NCBI RefSeq assembly: GCF_003063375.1
Contig: NZ_NERY01000002.1
Span: 124,001-188,000 of the forward strand
Direction: 5' to 3'
Source of the DNA: Limnohabitans sp. MMS-10A-178
Lineage (GTDB): Bacteria; Pseudomonadota; Gammaproteobacteria; Burkholderiales; Burkholderiaceae_C
DNA length: 64,000 nt
Below the pieces are notes generated by a model. It did no database searches and was not told where the DNA came from. It worked only from the letters and a program-made list of their open reading frames with translations. Numbering within the stretch: position 1 is the first letter of the stretch; each line of letters begins with the position of its first letter. The translations under genes and the position numbers were made by a program. Of the stretch, positions 17,443 to 27,727 are shown piece after piece.

Positions 17443-17865
17443 TTAGGGTTTGGCAGTTTGCGATGGTTTTTGAGTCGCAAATGCAATTTTTGAAACCCCA
17501 TTCATTCGAGCAGCTTCCAATACATTGACCACTGATTGATGGCTGGCAGAGCCATCTGCTTTGATGAGCAAAGAAGCGTCTAGCTGGCGCAGCTCAGAAA
17601 GTGCATTAGTCAGGTCGATCAAACTTCTCCCTTCAAGCTTGACGCCATTGACAGCGTAGTTGCCTTGTGAACTCACCGACACCACCCAAGCTGTTGAAGG
17701 CTCTGTATTGGCTTGAGCCGAAGCACTGGGCAAGCTGACATTCATTTCATTGAACTTGGACCAGGTGGTGGTCAACATCAAAAAAATGAGGACAACCAAG
17801 AGCACATCAATGAATGGAATCAGATTGATGTCCGGTTCAATGCTGGTGTTCTTTCTAAATTTCAA
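17443..17865 (-). CDS. exbD: ExbD/TolR family biopolymer transport protein
   Basis: This 140-residue protein has a short cytoplasmic N-terminus, one membrane span (NLIPFIDVLLVVLIFLMLTT, about 14-33) with the essential Asp in PFIDVLL, and a periplasmic domain. It pairs with ExbB to form a proton-driven motor. The start appears to be TTG at 17865, since no ATG or GTG precedes the conserved N-terminus in frame. No tonB gene is nearby, so the partner (TonB or TolA-like) is unclear. Confidence 0.93.
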   Translation of the reverse strand: MKFRKNTSIEPDINLIPFIDVLLVVLIFLMLTTTWSKFNEMNVSLPSASAQANTEPSTAWVVSVSSQGNYAVNGVKLEGRSLIDLTNALSELRQLDASLLIKADGSASHQSVVNVLEAARMNGVSKIAFATQKPSQTAKP

Positions 17866-17888
17866 TTTGGCTCACTCTTGGCTTGATA

Positions 17889-18512
17889 TTATTCACGCAT
17901 GGCGGCAAGGTGTCTGGCAAACTTCTCGGAAGCCCACTCCATTTGCAACACCAAACGGTCAACCTTGGACTTGAAAAAGCGCCATGCTATTAAACAGGGT
18001 ATGGCCACAATCAGGCCTAAGGCCGTGTTGTAAAGCGCAATAGAAATGCCGTGCGCCAATTCTGTAGGCTGTTGTTGGCCTGGTGTTTGAAGTCCAAACA
18101 ATTCAATCATGCCCACCACGGTACCCAATAAACCTAACAAGGGAGAGGCGGAAGCCAGTGTGGCCAAGGCGGTGAGATAGCGCTCTAAGCCTTGTGCCGC
18201 CATTCGACCTTCCATTTCCATACTTTCACGAACATCTTGATGGCTGGCATTGGGAGAAAGTGCCAAGGTTTGAAGGCCAGTTGCAAAAATAGGACCCACA
18301 GCGCCCATCTGCGCAATTTCTTGGATGGCGGCGTTGCTGGGAAACCCTTGTTGTGTGCTTTCAATGGCGCGCTGAAAAGCGAGTTCCGGAATGACCTTGG
18401 AGGTTCGCAGGGCATAAAAGCGCTCCAAAATGATGGCGAGCGCAAAAATGGAACAGGCAATGAGGGGCCAAACGGGCCATCCTGCGGCTTGTATGATGCT
18501 TATCAAAATCAA
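17889..18512 (-). CDS. exbB: MotA/TolQ/ExbB family proton channel protein
   Basis: This 207-residue inner-membrane protein has three membrane spans (about 10-30, 113-135 and 156-178) and the family core TALATLASASPLLGLLGTVVGMIELF. It forms the proton channel with the ExbD protein encoded 23 bp downstream. The beginning MILISIIQAAGWPVW seems to use TTG at 18512. It is the first gene of the lpxK/kdsB string. Confidence 0.93.
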   Translation of the reverse strand: MILISIIQAAGWPVWPLIACSIFALAIILERFYALRTSKVIPELAFQRAIESTQQGFPSNAAIQEIAQMGAVGPIFATGLQTLALSPNASHQDVRESMEMEGRMAAQGLERYLTALATLASASPLLGLLGTVVGMIELFGLQTPGQQQPTELAHGISIALYNTALGLIVAIPCLIAWRFFKSKVDRLVLQMEWASEKFARHLAAMRE

Positions 18513-18822
18513 ACTTTCTACTTCTGGATTCAGTTTTGATTATGGCTGATCGAATTGTTCTGCTTTTCTGTGGATAACTTTGTGAAGAACAGGGTGTCAG
18601 AATCGCGGAAAACCGCATGAATCCTAGCTTTTTTCACAGTGCTTCTTTTTTAAACAGGAAATTGATTAAATAAATCAATAGCTTACATGAATCAATGCTT
18701 GCCAAACCCACATCATGGCGGTGCTGTGCCAGCATCATTCAGGCTGTGGACTGATTCAGCAAGAAAACACAAGCTTTTGCCAACAAAATAGGTCTGAACA
18801 CCGCAAAAAATAAGGTTTTTTT
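18513..18822. other. 310-bp intergenic region between exbB and xseA
   Basis: This divergent region has no credible gene. It is AT-rich and should hold the promoters for exbB (minus) and xseA (plus). Visible structure: a 7-bp inverted repeat ATTGATT/AATCAAT at 18661-18679 around AAATA, a small hairpin TGCTG-TGC-CAGCA at 18722-18734, and one TGTGGATAA matching a DnaA box at 18569. None is strong enough to name a function. Confidence 0.5.
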
Positions 18823-20127
18823 ATGGCGAGAATAGATTCTGAGCAACGCATATGGTCAGTTGGCGCACTTTGCCTTGCAATTGCAGATACTTTAAATGCC
18901 AGGTTCAATCCTGTTGCGGTGAAAGGTGAGATTTCTGGCTTCTCAAGGGCAGCCAGCGGTCATTGTTATTTCAACCTCAAGGACGAGAGCGGGCAAATTC
19001 GCTGTGCCATGTTCAAAAGAGCTGCCAGCGCCATTGGGTTCATGCCCAGAGACGGTGAACTGGTGGAGGTTCGGGGAAAGTTGGGTGTTTATGAGGCACG
19101 TGGAGATTTACAATTGGTGGTTGAAACTATGCAAAGGGCAGGTCAGGGCGACCTGTTTGCGCAGTTTCTAAAGCTCAAGGCCAAACTCGAAGCTGAAGGA
19201 CTTTTCGAGCCCTCGCGCAAGCGTGACATTCCCATGCAGCCGCGCGCCATTGGCGTCATTACCTCCCTTGGTGCGGCCGCATTGCACGATGTGGTTTCTG
19301 CGTTGCAAAGGCGAGTGCCTCACATTCCAGTCATTTTGGCACCGGCTTCAGTACAGGGCGCTAATGCACCCTTGGAGATGTTGCATAGCCTTCAAAAATT
19401 GGTGGCTTGGCAGGGAAATGCCGTCAGCGCTTCAAACAAAGCTCAGACCGAAAAAATGGCAATTGACGTTATTTTGATGGTTCGAGGGGGTGGCTCGATA
19501 GAAGATCTGTGGGCCTTCAATGACGAGGCGCTGGTTCGAGCCATTGCGTCTTGTCCCATTCCCATTGTTTCGGGCGTGGGCCATGAAACCGATTTCACTT
19601 TGACCGATTTTGTGGCTGACCTGCGTGCGCCCACGCCCACAGCGGCGGCAGAATTGGTGGCCACGGCTCGGGATCTGCTGATGGGCCAGCTTTTGCACAC
19701 TCAAGAAGCTTTTTCAACAGCGCTCACCAGTCATTTAGACCGGATGAGCCAAAATTTGGATTGGATTGCCAATCGGCTGGGCCGTCCATCGGGCCGTTTG
19801 AATGATCAAAAGGCACACCTGATGCGCCTTGGACAATCGCTTCAATTTGGGCTAAAAACACAAGTTCAAGTGCGCCGACAAACTCTTGCTCGGCATTCCG
19901 AAAACCTTCCTCGCGGGCTTCAGAAAAGCTTCCAATGTCATCAGCAAAAAGCCATCAACTTGAGCACTCGATTGGGTCTTTTAGATCCTCACTTGGTGTT
20001 GGAGCGAGGATATGCATGGCTGACCGACGAAAGCGGCGTGGCCATGACTCATGCCAGGGACTTTGAGTCTCAGCAATCGGTGACGGCCACACTGGCCGAT
20101 GGACAAGTTAAATTGCAAGTGAAGTAG
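18823..20127 (+). CDS. xseA: Exodeoxyribonuclease VII large subunit
   Basis: This 434-residue nuclease subunit degrades single-stranded DNA with XseB. The N-terminal OB-fold region includes VKGEISGFSRAASGHCYFNLKD. The catalytic domain includes PRAIGVITSLGAAALHDVV, DVILMVRGGGSIEDLWAFND and PIVSGVGHETDFTLTDFVAD. A helical tail follows, ending in the conserved segment VLERGYAWLTDESG. The xseB gene is not adjacent. Confidence 0.97.
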   Translation: MARIDSEQRIWSVGALCLAIADTLNARFNPVAVKGEISGFSRAASGHCYFNLKDESGQIRCAMFKRAASAIGFMPRDGELVEVRGKLGVYEARGDLQLVVETMQRAGQGDLFAQFLKLKAKLEAEGLFEPSRKRDIPMQPRAIGVITSLGAAALHDVVSALQRRVPHIPVILAPASVQGANAPLEMLHSLQKLVAWQGNAVSASNKAQTEKMAIDVILMVRGGGSIEDLWAFNDEALVRAIASCPIPIVSGVGHETDFTLTDFVADLRAPTPTAAAELVATARDLLMGQLLHTQEAFSTALTSHLDRMSQNLDWIANRLGRPSGRLNDQKAHLMRLGQSLQFGLKTQVQVRRQTLARHSENLPRGLQKSFQCHQQKAINLSTRLGLLDPHLVLERGYAWLTDESGVAMTHARDFESQQSVTATLADGQVKLQVK

Positions 20128-20264
20128 TGAACCCACTGATTGACGCAAGTTGGCTAGATACGACCCCAAATGGGCTGGGCCTTTAGAGAGATTTTTTCAG
20201 ACAAGAAGGCGCGTTCAACTTACAATAGTCTTTTAGATTTTCACCGCACTTTATAGAGGAACAC

Positions 20265-20846
20265 ATGGAACACACCCTGCCAGCACTGCCTTATGCCATC
20301 GACGCATTGGCACCGCACTACAGCCAAGAAACTCTGGAATTTCACCATGGTAAGCACCACAATGCTTACGTTGTGAACTTGAACAATTTGCAAAAGGGCA
20401 CTGAGTTTGAATCAATGTCTCTGGAAGAAATCATCAAAAAATCCAGCGGCGGCGTCTACAACAATTCTGCTCAAATTTGGAACCACACCTTCTTTTGGAA
20501 TTGCATGAAGCCCAATGGCGGTGGTGAGCCTACGGGTGCTTTGGCAGCGGCTATCAACGCCAAGTTTGGCTCTTATGCCGCATTCAAAGAAGCCTTCGTG
20601 AAGAGCGCGGTGGGCAACTTTGGTTCAGGTTGGACATGGTTGGTAAAAAAGGCTGACGGCAGCGTTGACATCGTCAACATGGGCGCAGCTGGTACACCCC
20701 TCACCACTGCCGACAAAGCTTTGCTCACAGTAGATGTTTGGGAGCATGCTTACTACATCGATTACCGCAATTTGCGTCCTAAGTTTGTCGAAACATTCCT
20801 CGACAAATTGGTCAACTGGTCATTTGCAGAAGCCAATTTCGCCTAA
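20265..20846 (+). CDS. sodB: Superoxide dismutase, Fe type
   Basis: This 193-residue dismutase is cytoplasmic, with no signal peptide. Metal ligands are visible in [10 protein letters not shown] (His27 region), [11 protein letters not shown] (His74 region) and [15 protein letters not shown] (Asp and His). The GGVYNNSAQ and [10 protein letters not shown] segments favour the iron-type SodB group over MnSOD; metal preference should still be treated as inferred. A TATAGAGGAACAC stretch just upstream contains the ribosome site. The gene ends at a strong bidirectional terminator. Confidence 0.97.
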   Translation: MEHTLPALPYAIDALAPHYSQETLEFHHGKHHNAYVVNLNNLQKGTEFESMSLEEIIKKSSGGVYNNSAQIWNHTFFWNCMKPNGGGEPTGALAAAINAKFGSYAAFKEAFVKSAVGNFGSGWTWLVKKADGSVDIVNMGAAGTPLTTADKALLTVDVWEHAYYIDYRNLRPKFVETFLDKLVNWSFAEANFA

Positions 20847-20890
20847 TTGACAGTAGGACTGAGATCACTTTGATTTCAGTCCCATCCAAT

Positions 20891-20923
20891 AAAAAAGCCC
20901 AGCGCATTGCACTGGGCTTTTTT
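20891..20923. terminator. Bidirectional intrinsic terminator
   Basis: AAAAAAGCCCAG and CTGGGCTTTTTT form a 12-bp perfect stem around a nine-base loop, with T-runs on both strands. It separates convergent sodB and the SDR gene. Confidence 0.93.
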
Positions 20924-20938
20924 GCTTCTCATTTCAAT

Positions 20939-21700
20939 TTAGCGAATCATCATGCCACCATCCGCCACAATGGTTTGGCCTGTGATGTATTTGCCTGCTG
21001 CACTGGCCAAAAGCACCGCAATGCCACCGATGTCATCGGGATCGCCAATGCGGCGCAGAGGCGTTTCGTTTTCAACCATGCCAGCCTTCACAGGATCGTC
21101 TGTTAGGGCTTTTGCAAAATCGGTGCGAATCAAGCCTGGCGCAATACAGTTCACTCGAATATTGTCTGGGCCCCACTCCACAGCCAAATTGCGCGCCAAT
21201 TGCATGTCGGCGGCTTTGGAGATGTTGTAGGCGCCAATGACGGCAGACCCGTGCAAACCGCCCACCGATGACACCAACACAATGGCGCCATCTTTCTTGG
21301 CTTTCATGTCTGGATAGACCATGCTGCAGAGCCAAGTGCTAGACAGCACATTGTTGTGCATGACTTTGTTGAAGACTTCATCGCTCATGCCGGTCATGGG
21401 GCCGTAGTAAGGATTGCTGGCAGCGTTGCAAACCAAGATGTCGATGGGGCCCCAAATTTCGCGTGTTTTTTGCACCAAATTCTGCAATTGTTCTTTGTTG
21501 GCAATGCTGGCGCTGATGGCCATGGCCGTTCCGCCTTCAGCTTGAATTTCTTTCACAACCGCCTCGCAGGCATCGAGTTTCCGGCTTGAGATCACCACTT
21601 TGGCACCTGCGCGTGCCAATTGAAACGCAATGGATCGGCCGATGCCTCTGCTAGCGCCTGTCACGATGGCCACTTTGTTTTCCAAATTGAATAATTTCAT
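20939..21700 (-). CDS. SDR family oxidoreductase
   Basis: This 253-residue short-chain dehydrogenase has the cofactor motif TGASRGIG near residue 15, NAA(S) near 90, catalytic Ser in VLVSSVGGLHG near 142 and YxxxK in GAYNISKAA near 156. The C-terminus TGQTIVADGGMMIR is typical of FabG/DHRS4-like reductases. A good AAGGAG site precedes the ATG. Arg at the TGASRG position hints at NADPH use. The substrate is not evident and the gene stands alone. Confidence 0.93.
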   Translation of the reverse strand: MKLFNLENKVAIVTGASRGIGRSIAFQLARAGAKVVISSRKLDACEAVVKEIQAEGGTAMAISASIANKEQLQNLVQKTREIWGPIDILVCNAASNPYYGPMTGMSDEVFNKVMHNNVLSSTWLCSMVYPDMKAKKDGAIVLVSSVGGLHGSAVIGAYNISKAADMQLARNLAVEWGPDNIRVNCIAPGLIRTDFAKALTDDPVKAGMVENETPLRRIGDPDDIGGIAVLLASAAGKYITGQTIVADGGMMIR

Positions 21701-21831
21701 GGGTCTCCTTGGGATGTCCGAGATAAAAGAAAAAATGAAGTTTGCCAGTCATCATTGATTTGAGCTGTCGTGCGTGTGTCAGCAATAATACGGTCAGCAT
21801 TTTTTGAACACGCATGCTGCAAAAGGCGAAC

Positions 21832-22959
21832 ATGGATCAAATTCAGACAGTGGTGTTGGGCGCGGGCGTTGTGGGATTGGCCGTAGCACGAGAATTGGCG
21901 CTTCAAGGCCAAGAGATCGTTTTGCTGGAAGCCGCCGATGCGTTTGGCACCGGCACGAGTTCGCGCAACAGTGAAGTCATTCATGCCGGAATTTATTACC
22001 CTGCAGGCTCCTTGAAAGCAAAGCTTTGCGTGCAAGGAAGGCACATGCTCTACGCTTATTGCAAAGAGCGGCAAATTCCTCACAAAGCCTGCGGTAAATT
22101 GATTGTGGCTACTTCTGTTCAACAGCTTGAGCAGCTGTCGTCCATTCAAGCCAAGGCCAATGCCAATGGCGTGCTGGGCGCCGATCAGTTAAGGCTACTG
22201 ACAGCTCAAGAAGCGCAATCCATGGAGCCTGACTTGCAGTGTGAGGCCGCGTTGTGGTCGCCTGGTACGGGCATTATTGATAGCCATGCGCTCATGTTGA
22301 GTTATTTGGGTGATTTTGAAAATGCGGGCGGTATCTTGGCACTGAACTCTGCTTTTTCGTCTGCTCAAATTGTGCGTTCATCAGGCACAACGCAGTTCAT
22401 TGTTCGCACGCAAGATGGCACTGAAATCTTGGCTCAAAACGTGATCAATTCAACGGGCTTGTCTGCCCCCAACACGGCGCGCCAGTTTGAAGGCATGGAC
22501 CTTGCCAATTTGCCGCGTGCTTATTACGCCAAAGGCAACTACTTCAGCCTTGCTGGCAGATCGCCTTTTTCTCGCTTGATCTACCCTGTGCCCGAGGCGG
22601 CTGGTTTAGGTGTGCACCTCACTTTGGACATGGCAGGTCAAGCCAAGTTTGGCCCCGACGTGGAGTGGGTTGACTCCCCAGACAAGCTTGATGTTGACCC
22701 AAGTCGTGGCGACGCCTTTTATGCAGAGGTTCGCAAATATTGGCCAGGCTTGAAGGACGGAGCGCTGATGCCTTCCTACTCAGGCATTCGTCCCAAAATC
22801 AATTCACCCCAAGAAATGGCAGCTGACTTTTGCATCATGGGGCCTGCAAACCACGGTGTAAGGGGCCTGGTGCATTTGCTTGGCATTGAGTCGCCAGGCT
22901 TGACGAGCTCTTTGGCCATTGCCCGCGAAGTGTCTCAGGCCTTGCAAGACAAAGCTTAG
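21832..22959 (+). CDS. FAD-dependent oxidoreductase, L-2-hydroxyglutarate oxidase-like
   Basis: This DAO-family flavoenzyme is 375 residues from the ATG at 21832, which has AAGG five bases upstream; six earlier codons are less convincing. The dinucleotide motif VVLGAGVVGLAVARELA opens the protein and GTSSRNSEVIHAGIYYP, where L-2-hydroxyglutarate dehydrogenases and YgaF/LhgO keep their flavin contact, follows. The C-terminus holds SGIRPKI and VHLLGIESPGLTSSLAIA, also typical. It probably oxidises L-2-hydroxyglutarate to 2-oxoglutarate and passes electrons to the quinone pool; the substrate is inferred by family. Confidence 0.88.
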   Translation: MDQIQTVVLGAGVVGLAVARELALQGQEIVLLEAADAFGTGTSSRNSEVIHAGIYYPAGSLKAKLCVQGRHMLYAYCKERQIPHKACGKLIVATSVQQLEQLSSIQAKANANGVLGADQLRLLTAQEAQSMEPDLQCEAALWSPGTGIIDSHALMLSYLGDFENAGGILALNSAFSSAQIVRSSGTTQFIVRTQDGTEILAQNVINSTGLSAPNTARQFEGMDLANLPRAYYAKGNYFSLAGRSPFSRLIYPVPEAAGLGVHLTLDMAGQAKFGPDVEWVDSPDKLDVDPSRGDAFYAEVRKYWPGLKDGALMPSYSGIRPKINSPQEMAADFCIMGPANHGVRGLVHLLGIESPGLTSSLAIAREVSQALQDKA

Positions 22960-22974
22960 AAAGTTCTTGGCTTT

Positions 22975-24021
22975 TCAATGTTGGGACAACTGCCGAAGGG
23001 CCTTGGCCACTTCATGAACCAAAGCGGGGCCTTTGTAAATGAGGCCTGTGTAAATTTGAACCACATCGGCTCCAGCTTCTATTTTGCTCACAGCATCGTA
23101 AGCACTCAGAATTCCGCCCACGCCAATGATGGGAAATTGGGCTCCGAGGTGCTGCCTCAACAAACGAATGACCCGATTGCTACCCGCTAACACGGGTGCA
23201 CCTGAGAGGCCGCCCGCTTCATCTCCATGCTGCATGCCTTTTACGGCATCACGCGAGAGTGTGGTGTTGGTGGCAATCACGCCATCCATCTGATGTTTGA
23301 TGAGAGAGGCGGCAATGACAGCTATTTGATCATCGTCAAGATCGGGGGCAATTTTGAGAAATACGGGGACACGCTTTTGATGTTTATCTGCCAAGGCCAT
23401 TTTGCGTTCGTTCAAGGCTGACAAGAGTTGATCAAGCGCTTCATCGGTTTGCAAAGAGCGCAAATTTTTGGTGTTGGGGCTAGAAATATTGACCGTGACG
23501 TAGTCGGCATGCTCATAAACGCCGCTCAAGCCAATGAGGTAATCATCCGTCGCTCTTTCAATGGGAGTGGCTGCATTTTTGCCAATGTTCAAACCCAAAA
23601 GGCGGCCTTGGCTTCTAAACTGAGACTTCTTGACATTGCTGACAAATGCATCAAGCCCTTGGTTGTTAAAGCCCAGCCTGTTGATCAAGGCCTTGGCCTC
23701 CGGCAATCTGAACATGCGAGGTTTGTCATTGCCTGGTTGCGCTAGCGGCGTGACGGTACCCACCTCGACAAAACCAAAGCCCATTGCACCCAGTCCGTCG
23801 ATGCAACGTGCATTTTTGTCGAGACCTGCGGCCATTCCAACGCGATTGGGGAAACTGAGGCCTGCCAACTGAATTGGATCGGCAACCCAAGGTTGACGGT
23901 AGGCAATATCGAGGAGGGTGTTTTGAGTTTGGGCCAGTTGATTCAAGGTGAGGTCGTGGGCAGCCTCAGGATCCATTTTGAATAAAAATGCGCGGGCCAG
24001 TGGGTAAAGGTTCAGGGACAT
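22975..24021 (-). CDS. pyrD: Dihydroorotate dehydrogenase, class 2 (quinone)
   Basis: This 348-residue FMN enzyme of pyrimidine synthesis is membrane-associated. The N-terminal helices ([18 protein letters not shown]) are the class 2 membrane module. The FMN site includes [12 protein letters not shown], and [10 protein letters not shown] carries the catalytic serine of class 2 enzymes. It ends with [14 protein letters not shown]. It is divergent from rpiA with only about 40 bp between starts. Confidence 0.97.
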   Translation of the reverse strand: MSLNLYPLARAFLFKMDPEAAHDLTLNQLAQTQNTLLDIAYRQPWVADPIQLAGLSFPNRVGMAAGLDKNARCIDGLGAMGFGFVEVGTVTPLAQPGNDKPRMFRLPEAKALINRLGFNNQGLDAFVSNVKKSQFRSQGRLLGLNIGKNAATPIERATDDYLIGLSGVYEHADYVTVNISSPNTKNLRSLQTDEALDQLLSALNERKMALADKHQKRVPVFLKIAPDLDDDQIAVIAASLIKHQMDGVIATNTTLSRDAVKGMQHGDEAGGLSGAPVLAGSNRVIRLLRQHLGAQFPIIGVGGILSAYDAVSKIEAGADVVQIYTGLIYKGPALVHEVAKALRQLSQH

Positions 24022-24064
24022 TGGATAATCTCATTCAATACAAGCATTGTCTCAAATAAACCCT

Positions 24065-24736
24065 ATGAATCAAGACGAACTGAAAGCACTTGTCGGCCAA
24101 GCGGCTCTTCAATATGTGGTGCCCGGTCAAATTGTGGGCGTGGGAACGGGCTCTACGGTGAACAAATTCATCGACGCGTTGGCCACTGTCAAAGACCAAA
24201 TCAAAGGCGCAGTTTCAAGTTCAGAAGCTTCAACGGCACGGTTAAAGGCCCTGGGTATTCCAGTTTTTGACAGCAATGAAGTGGCTGAGTTGTCTGTTTA
24301 CATTGACGGGGCTGACGAGATCAATGCACAGGGTCACATGGTCAAGGGGGGCGGCGCTGCTCTCACGCGCGAAAAAATTGTGGCGGCACAATCCAAAATG
24401 TTTGTTTGCATTGCCGACGAATCCAAACTGGTGGATGTTTTGGGTGCATTTCCATTGCCTGTCGAAGTCATTCCCATGTCCAGCACGCGAATCATGGCGC
24501 AGTTTGAAGCGCTAGGTGGTGATGCTCAAGTTCGCATGAAGGATGGCAAGGCCTTGGTGACAGACAACGGGCAGCACATCATCGATGTGAAGGGCTTGAA
24601 GATCACCGATCCTGTGGCGTTTGAGGCTCAAGTGAGCCAATGGCCAGGGGTTGTAACCGTGGGTGTGTTTGCCTACCAAAAAGCCCAAGTGTGTTTGCTT
24701 GGAACCGCTGAAGGCGTGAAGACGCTGACGTTTTAA
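24065..24736 (+). CDS. rpiA: Ribose-5-phosphate isomerase A
   Basis: This enzyme interconverts ribose-5-phosphate and ribulose-5-phosphate. From the ATG at 24065 it has 223 residues and begins [18 protein letters not shown], close to the E. coli start; a TTG six codons earlier is possible. Family motifs [23 protein letters not shown] and [14 protein letters not shown] are intact. There is no clear ribosome site at either start. Confidence 0.96.
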   Translation: MNQDELKALVGQAALQYVVPGQIVGVGTGSTVNKFIDALATVKDQIKGAVSSSEASTARLKALGIPVFDSNEVAELSVYIDGADEINAQGHMVKGGGAALTREKIVAAQSKMFVCIADESKLVDVLGAFPLPVEVIPMSSTRIMAQFEALGGDAQVRMKDGKALVTDNGQHIIDVKGLKITDPVAFEAQVSQWPGVVTVGVFAYQKAQVCLLGTAEGVKTLTF

Positions 24737-24753
24737 GCGTCAGCATTTCACAT

Positions 24754-26802
24754 TTAACTGGCAGACATGCCCTGATGCTTTAGCAGAGCATTGATAGAGG
24801 GCTCGCGTCCTCTGAATGCAATGAAAGAATCTAGAGCAGGGCGGCTGCCACCTGCCTCCAAAATGGCTTGTCGATATCGGCGGCCTGTTTCTAGGTTGGG
24901 TGAGCCATCAGGCTGAGCAGTTTCTTCAAACGCCTCATAAGCATCTGCCGACAAAACTTCTGCCCATTTGTAGCTGTAGTAGCCAGCGGCATAACCACCT
25001 GCAAAGATGTGACTGAAAGTGTGTGCCATGCGGTTGAATTCAGGTGGCTGAATGACCGCCACTTCTGCGCGCACTTTGTGCAACACTGGCATGAAATCGT
25101 CGTGTGGATTGTGTTCGCTGTGAAGCAACATGTCGAGCAAGGCAAACTCAATTTGCCGCAAAGTTTGCAAACCACTTTGGAAGTTTTTCGCGGCCACCAT
25201 TTTGTCGAACAAAGCTTTTGGCAAGGACTGCTCCGTTTTGACATGCGCAGTCATGTGCTTGATGACTGGCCACTCCCAGCAAAAGTTTTCCATAAATTGA
25301 CTGGGCAACTCGACGGCATCCCATTCAACACCGCTAATACCAGAGACATCCCGCTCATTCACTTGCGTGAGCATGTGATGCAGGCCATGACCAAATTCGT
25401 GGAACAGAGTGATCACATCGTCGTGGGTGAGCAAAGGGGGATTTCCATCGACGCCCTCTGCAAAATTGCAGACCAAATGCGCAACGGGTGTTTGCAGCAG
25501 ACCGGTGTCGGGACGCAGCCAGCGAGAGCGGACGTCGTCCATCCATGCACCACCTCGCTTGCCTGCACGAGCTGGTGGGTCGAGATAAAACTGCCCTACC
25601 AATTGACCGTTTCTTTCGATGCGGTAAAAGCCCACTGCAGGATGCCAAACAGGTGCAGTGTCTGGTCGAATGCTGACTTCAAACAAGGTCTCAATGATTT
25701 TGAACAGGCCCTGCAAAACTTTGGGTGCTGTAAAGTATTGCTTGACTTCTTGCTCACTGAAACTGTAACGAGCTTCTTTCAGTTTCTCACCAATGTAGGG
25801 CCAGTCCCATGCCTGCGGATTTTGTAGATTCAAATGCTCAGCTGCAAATTGCCGCATGTCTTGCAAATCTTTTTCTGCAAAAGGCCGTGCTCGCATGGAC
25901 AGGTCTCGAAGAAAAGCGATGACCTTGGCAGGCGAGTCTGCCATCTTGGTAGCGACCGAAACTTCTGCAAAGTTTTGGTAGCCCAACAATTTGGCTTCTT
26001 CCTGTCGAAGTTGCAAAATTTCTTGAATGAGCTTTCCGTTGTCCAGTTCGGCAAACTGCGCATCAGCTTGATCTGAAGAACGTGTGACGTAGGCTTGGTA
26101 AAGCTTTTGCCGCAACTCACTGCTAGCGGCAAACTGCATCACTGGCAAGTAGCAGGGCATTTTCAAGGTGAGCTTGTAGCCAGACTGACCTTCTTTTTCT
26201 GCTGCTGCGCGTGCTGTGTTTTTGACATCTTCAGGTACGCCTGCCAACTCTGCTTCGGTCACAAAGAGGGAAAACCTGTCTGTGGCATCCAAAGCGTTTT
26301 CACTGAACTTTTGACTTAGCTCGGCCATGCGTTCTTGAATAGCGGCATACCGTTGTTTGTTTTCCCCTTGAAGTTCTGCACCACCCAAAACAAAATTTCG
26401 AAGTGCGTTCTTCAAGGCCTGTTGTTGCGCCTTGTCCAGCTGGGCTGAATTGACAGCTTTGTACTTGGCATACAGCCGTTCGTCAGAGCCTAGTCGGGTC
26501 CAAAATTCGGTGACTTTGGGCAATGCGTCGTTATAAGCCGCGCGCAATTCGGGTGAGTCAGCCACGCTATTCAAGTGGCTGACCGCACCCCAAGCAGAAC
26601 TCAAGCGCTCTGTGCAAACGTCAAGCACCTTGGCTATGGCTTGCCATTCGGCAGGAAAGGCCTCTTGGGTGACTTTCTCTAAAGCGTCCGAGGCCGCGCT
26701 TAAAAGCTGATCAACGGCTGCATTGACATGCTCGGGTTTGATTTGGTCAAACAAAGGCAGCTCGGCGGTTTGCAGCAGGGGATTGGTGGAAGACATTGTC
26801 AT
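24754..26802 (-). CDS. prlC: Oligopeptidase A, M3 metallopeptidase
   Basis: This 682-residue cytoplasmic zinc peptidase degrades short peptides, including cleaved signal peptides. The zinc motif HEFGHGLHHML lies near residue 470, with the third Glu ligand downstream in GVEWDAVELPSQ. Length and the C-terminal FIAFRGREPSINALLKHQG match oligopeptidase A rather than dipeptidyl carboxypeptidase. It lies 40 bp downstream of folD on the same strand. Confidence 0.96.
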   Translation of the reverse strand: MTMSSTNPLLQTAELPLFDQIKPEHVNAAVDQLLSAASDALEKVTQEAFPAEWQAIAKVLDVCTERLSSAWGAVSHLNSVADSPELRAAYNDALPKVTEFWTRLGSDERLYAKYKAVNSAQLDKAQQQALKNALRNFVLGGAELQGENKQRYAAIQERMAELSQKFSENALDATDRFSLFVTEAELAGVPEDVKNTARAAAEKEGQSGYKLTLKMPCYLPVMQFAASSELRQKLYQAYVTRSSDQADAQFAELDNGKLIQEILQLRQEEAKLLGYQNFAEVSVATKMADSPAKVIAFLRDLSMRARPFAEKDLQDMRQFAAEHLNLQNPQAWDWPYIGEKLKEARYSFSEQEVKQYFTAPKVLQGLFKIIETLFEVSIRPDTAPVWHPAVGFYRIERNGQLVGQFYLDPPARAGKRGGAWMDDVRSRWLRPDTGLLQTPVAHLVCNFAEGVDGNPPLLTHDDVITLFHEFGHGLHHMLTQVNERDVSGISGVEWDAVELPSQFMENFCWEWPVIKHMTAHVKTEQSLPKALFDKMVAAKNFQSGLQTLRQIEFALLDMLLHSEHNPHDDFMPVLHKVRAEVAVIQPPEFNRMAHTFSHIFAGGYAAGYYSYKWAEVLSADAYEAFEETAQPDGSPNLETGRRYRQAILEAGGSRPALDSFIAFRGREPSINALLKHQGMSAS

Positions 26803-26842
26803 GGTTGAAAACTTTCAAGCAACTGGTAAAAAGGTGGTTGAA

Positions 26843-27688
26843 TTAAATGCGCTCAGCAGCTTCAAGGGTATTGACCAGCAGCATGGTGATGGTCATCGGG
26901 CCAACGCCCCCCGGAACCGGTGTGATGTAGCCAGCCACTTGGGACACGCCCTCAAAGTCGACATCGCCACACAGTTTGCCTTCGTCGTTTCTGTTCATGC
27001 CCACATCAATCACCACTGCGCCAGGCTTGACCATGTCTGAAGTCAAAACATTGCGTTTGCCAACGGCAGCCACAATGACATCTGCTTGCAAAGTCATGGC
27101 CTTCAAATCGGTGGTTGCGCTATGGCAGATGGTGACGGTGGCGTTCTTTTGGAGCAGCATCAGGGCCATGGGTTTACCCACAATATTGCTTCTGCCAAGG
27201 ATCACTGCGTGTTTTCCTTTGAGGTCGTACCCTATGCTTTCCAGCATCTTCATGCAACCGTAAGGTGTGCAAGGCCAAAAGCCGGGCATCCCGGTCATGA
27301 GAGCACCGGCACTGGCGATGTGAAAGCCGTCAACATCCTTGGCTGGAGAAATGGCTTCGATTACTTTTTGAGCATCGATGTGAGAGGGCAATGGCAACTG
27401 AACCAGAATGCCATGAATGGTTTTGTCAGCATTCAGCGCTTCAATGCGCTCGAGCAGAGCGGCTTCGCTCAAACTGTCGGGATGCTTTTCTAAAACAGAA
27501 TGAAGGCCGCTGTCTTGGCAGGCTTTGACTTTGTTGCGCACATAAACTTGGCTGGCTGGGTTGTCACCAACCAATATAACTGCCAAGCCAGGCGTGATTC
27601 CCTTGACTTTCAAAGCCATGGTGCGGCGTGTGACGTCTGCGCGCAATTGCTGGGAGAGGGCATTGCCGTCAATTTTTTGGGCTGTCAT
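26843..27688 (-). CDS. folD: Methylenetetrahydrofolate dehydrogenase/cyclohydrolase
   Basis: This bifunctional one-carbon enzyme makes 10-formyl-THF from 5,10-methylene-THF. It has 281 residues from the ATG at 27688 ([16 protein letters not shown]). Another ATG 12 codons upstream is in frame, and neither has a strong ribosome site, so the start is chosen by likeness to FolD proteins. Motifs [12 protein letters not shown] (catalytic Lys), [26 protein letters not shown] and the final [14 protein letters not shown] are intact. Confidence 0.96.
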   Translation of the reverse strand: MTAQKIDGNALSQQLRADVTRRTMALKVKGITPGLAVILVGDNPASQVYVRNKVKACQDSGLHSVLEKHPDSLSEAALLERIEALNADKTIHGILVQLPLPSHIDAQKVIEAISPAKDVDGFHIASAGALMTGMPGFWPCTPYGCMKMLESIGYDLKGKHAVILGRSNIVGKPMALMLLQKNATVTICHSATTDLKAMTLQADVIVAAVGKRNVLTSDMVKPGAVVIDVGMNRNDEGKLCGDVDFEGVSQVAGYITPVPGGVGPMTITMLLVNTLEAAERI

Positions 27689-27727
27689 GGCGTGATGGTT
27701 TTGAATGTCAAAATGAGTCGTCATTAA

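Noticed and set aside
18569..18577. Exact DnaA-box match TGTGGATAA
   Set aside because: Only one copy, no cluster, no AT-rich unwinding element with dnaA or dnaN nearby; expected by chance in this length.
25009..25827. 272-codon plus-strand frame inside prlC
   Set aside because: It is a complement frame of a conserved M3 peptidase; no motif or ribosome site.
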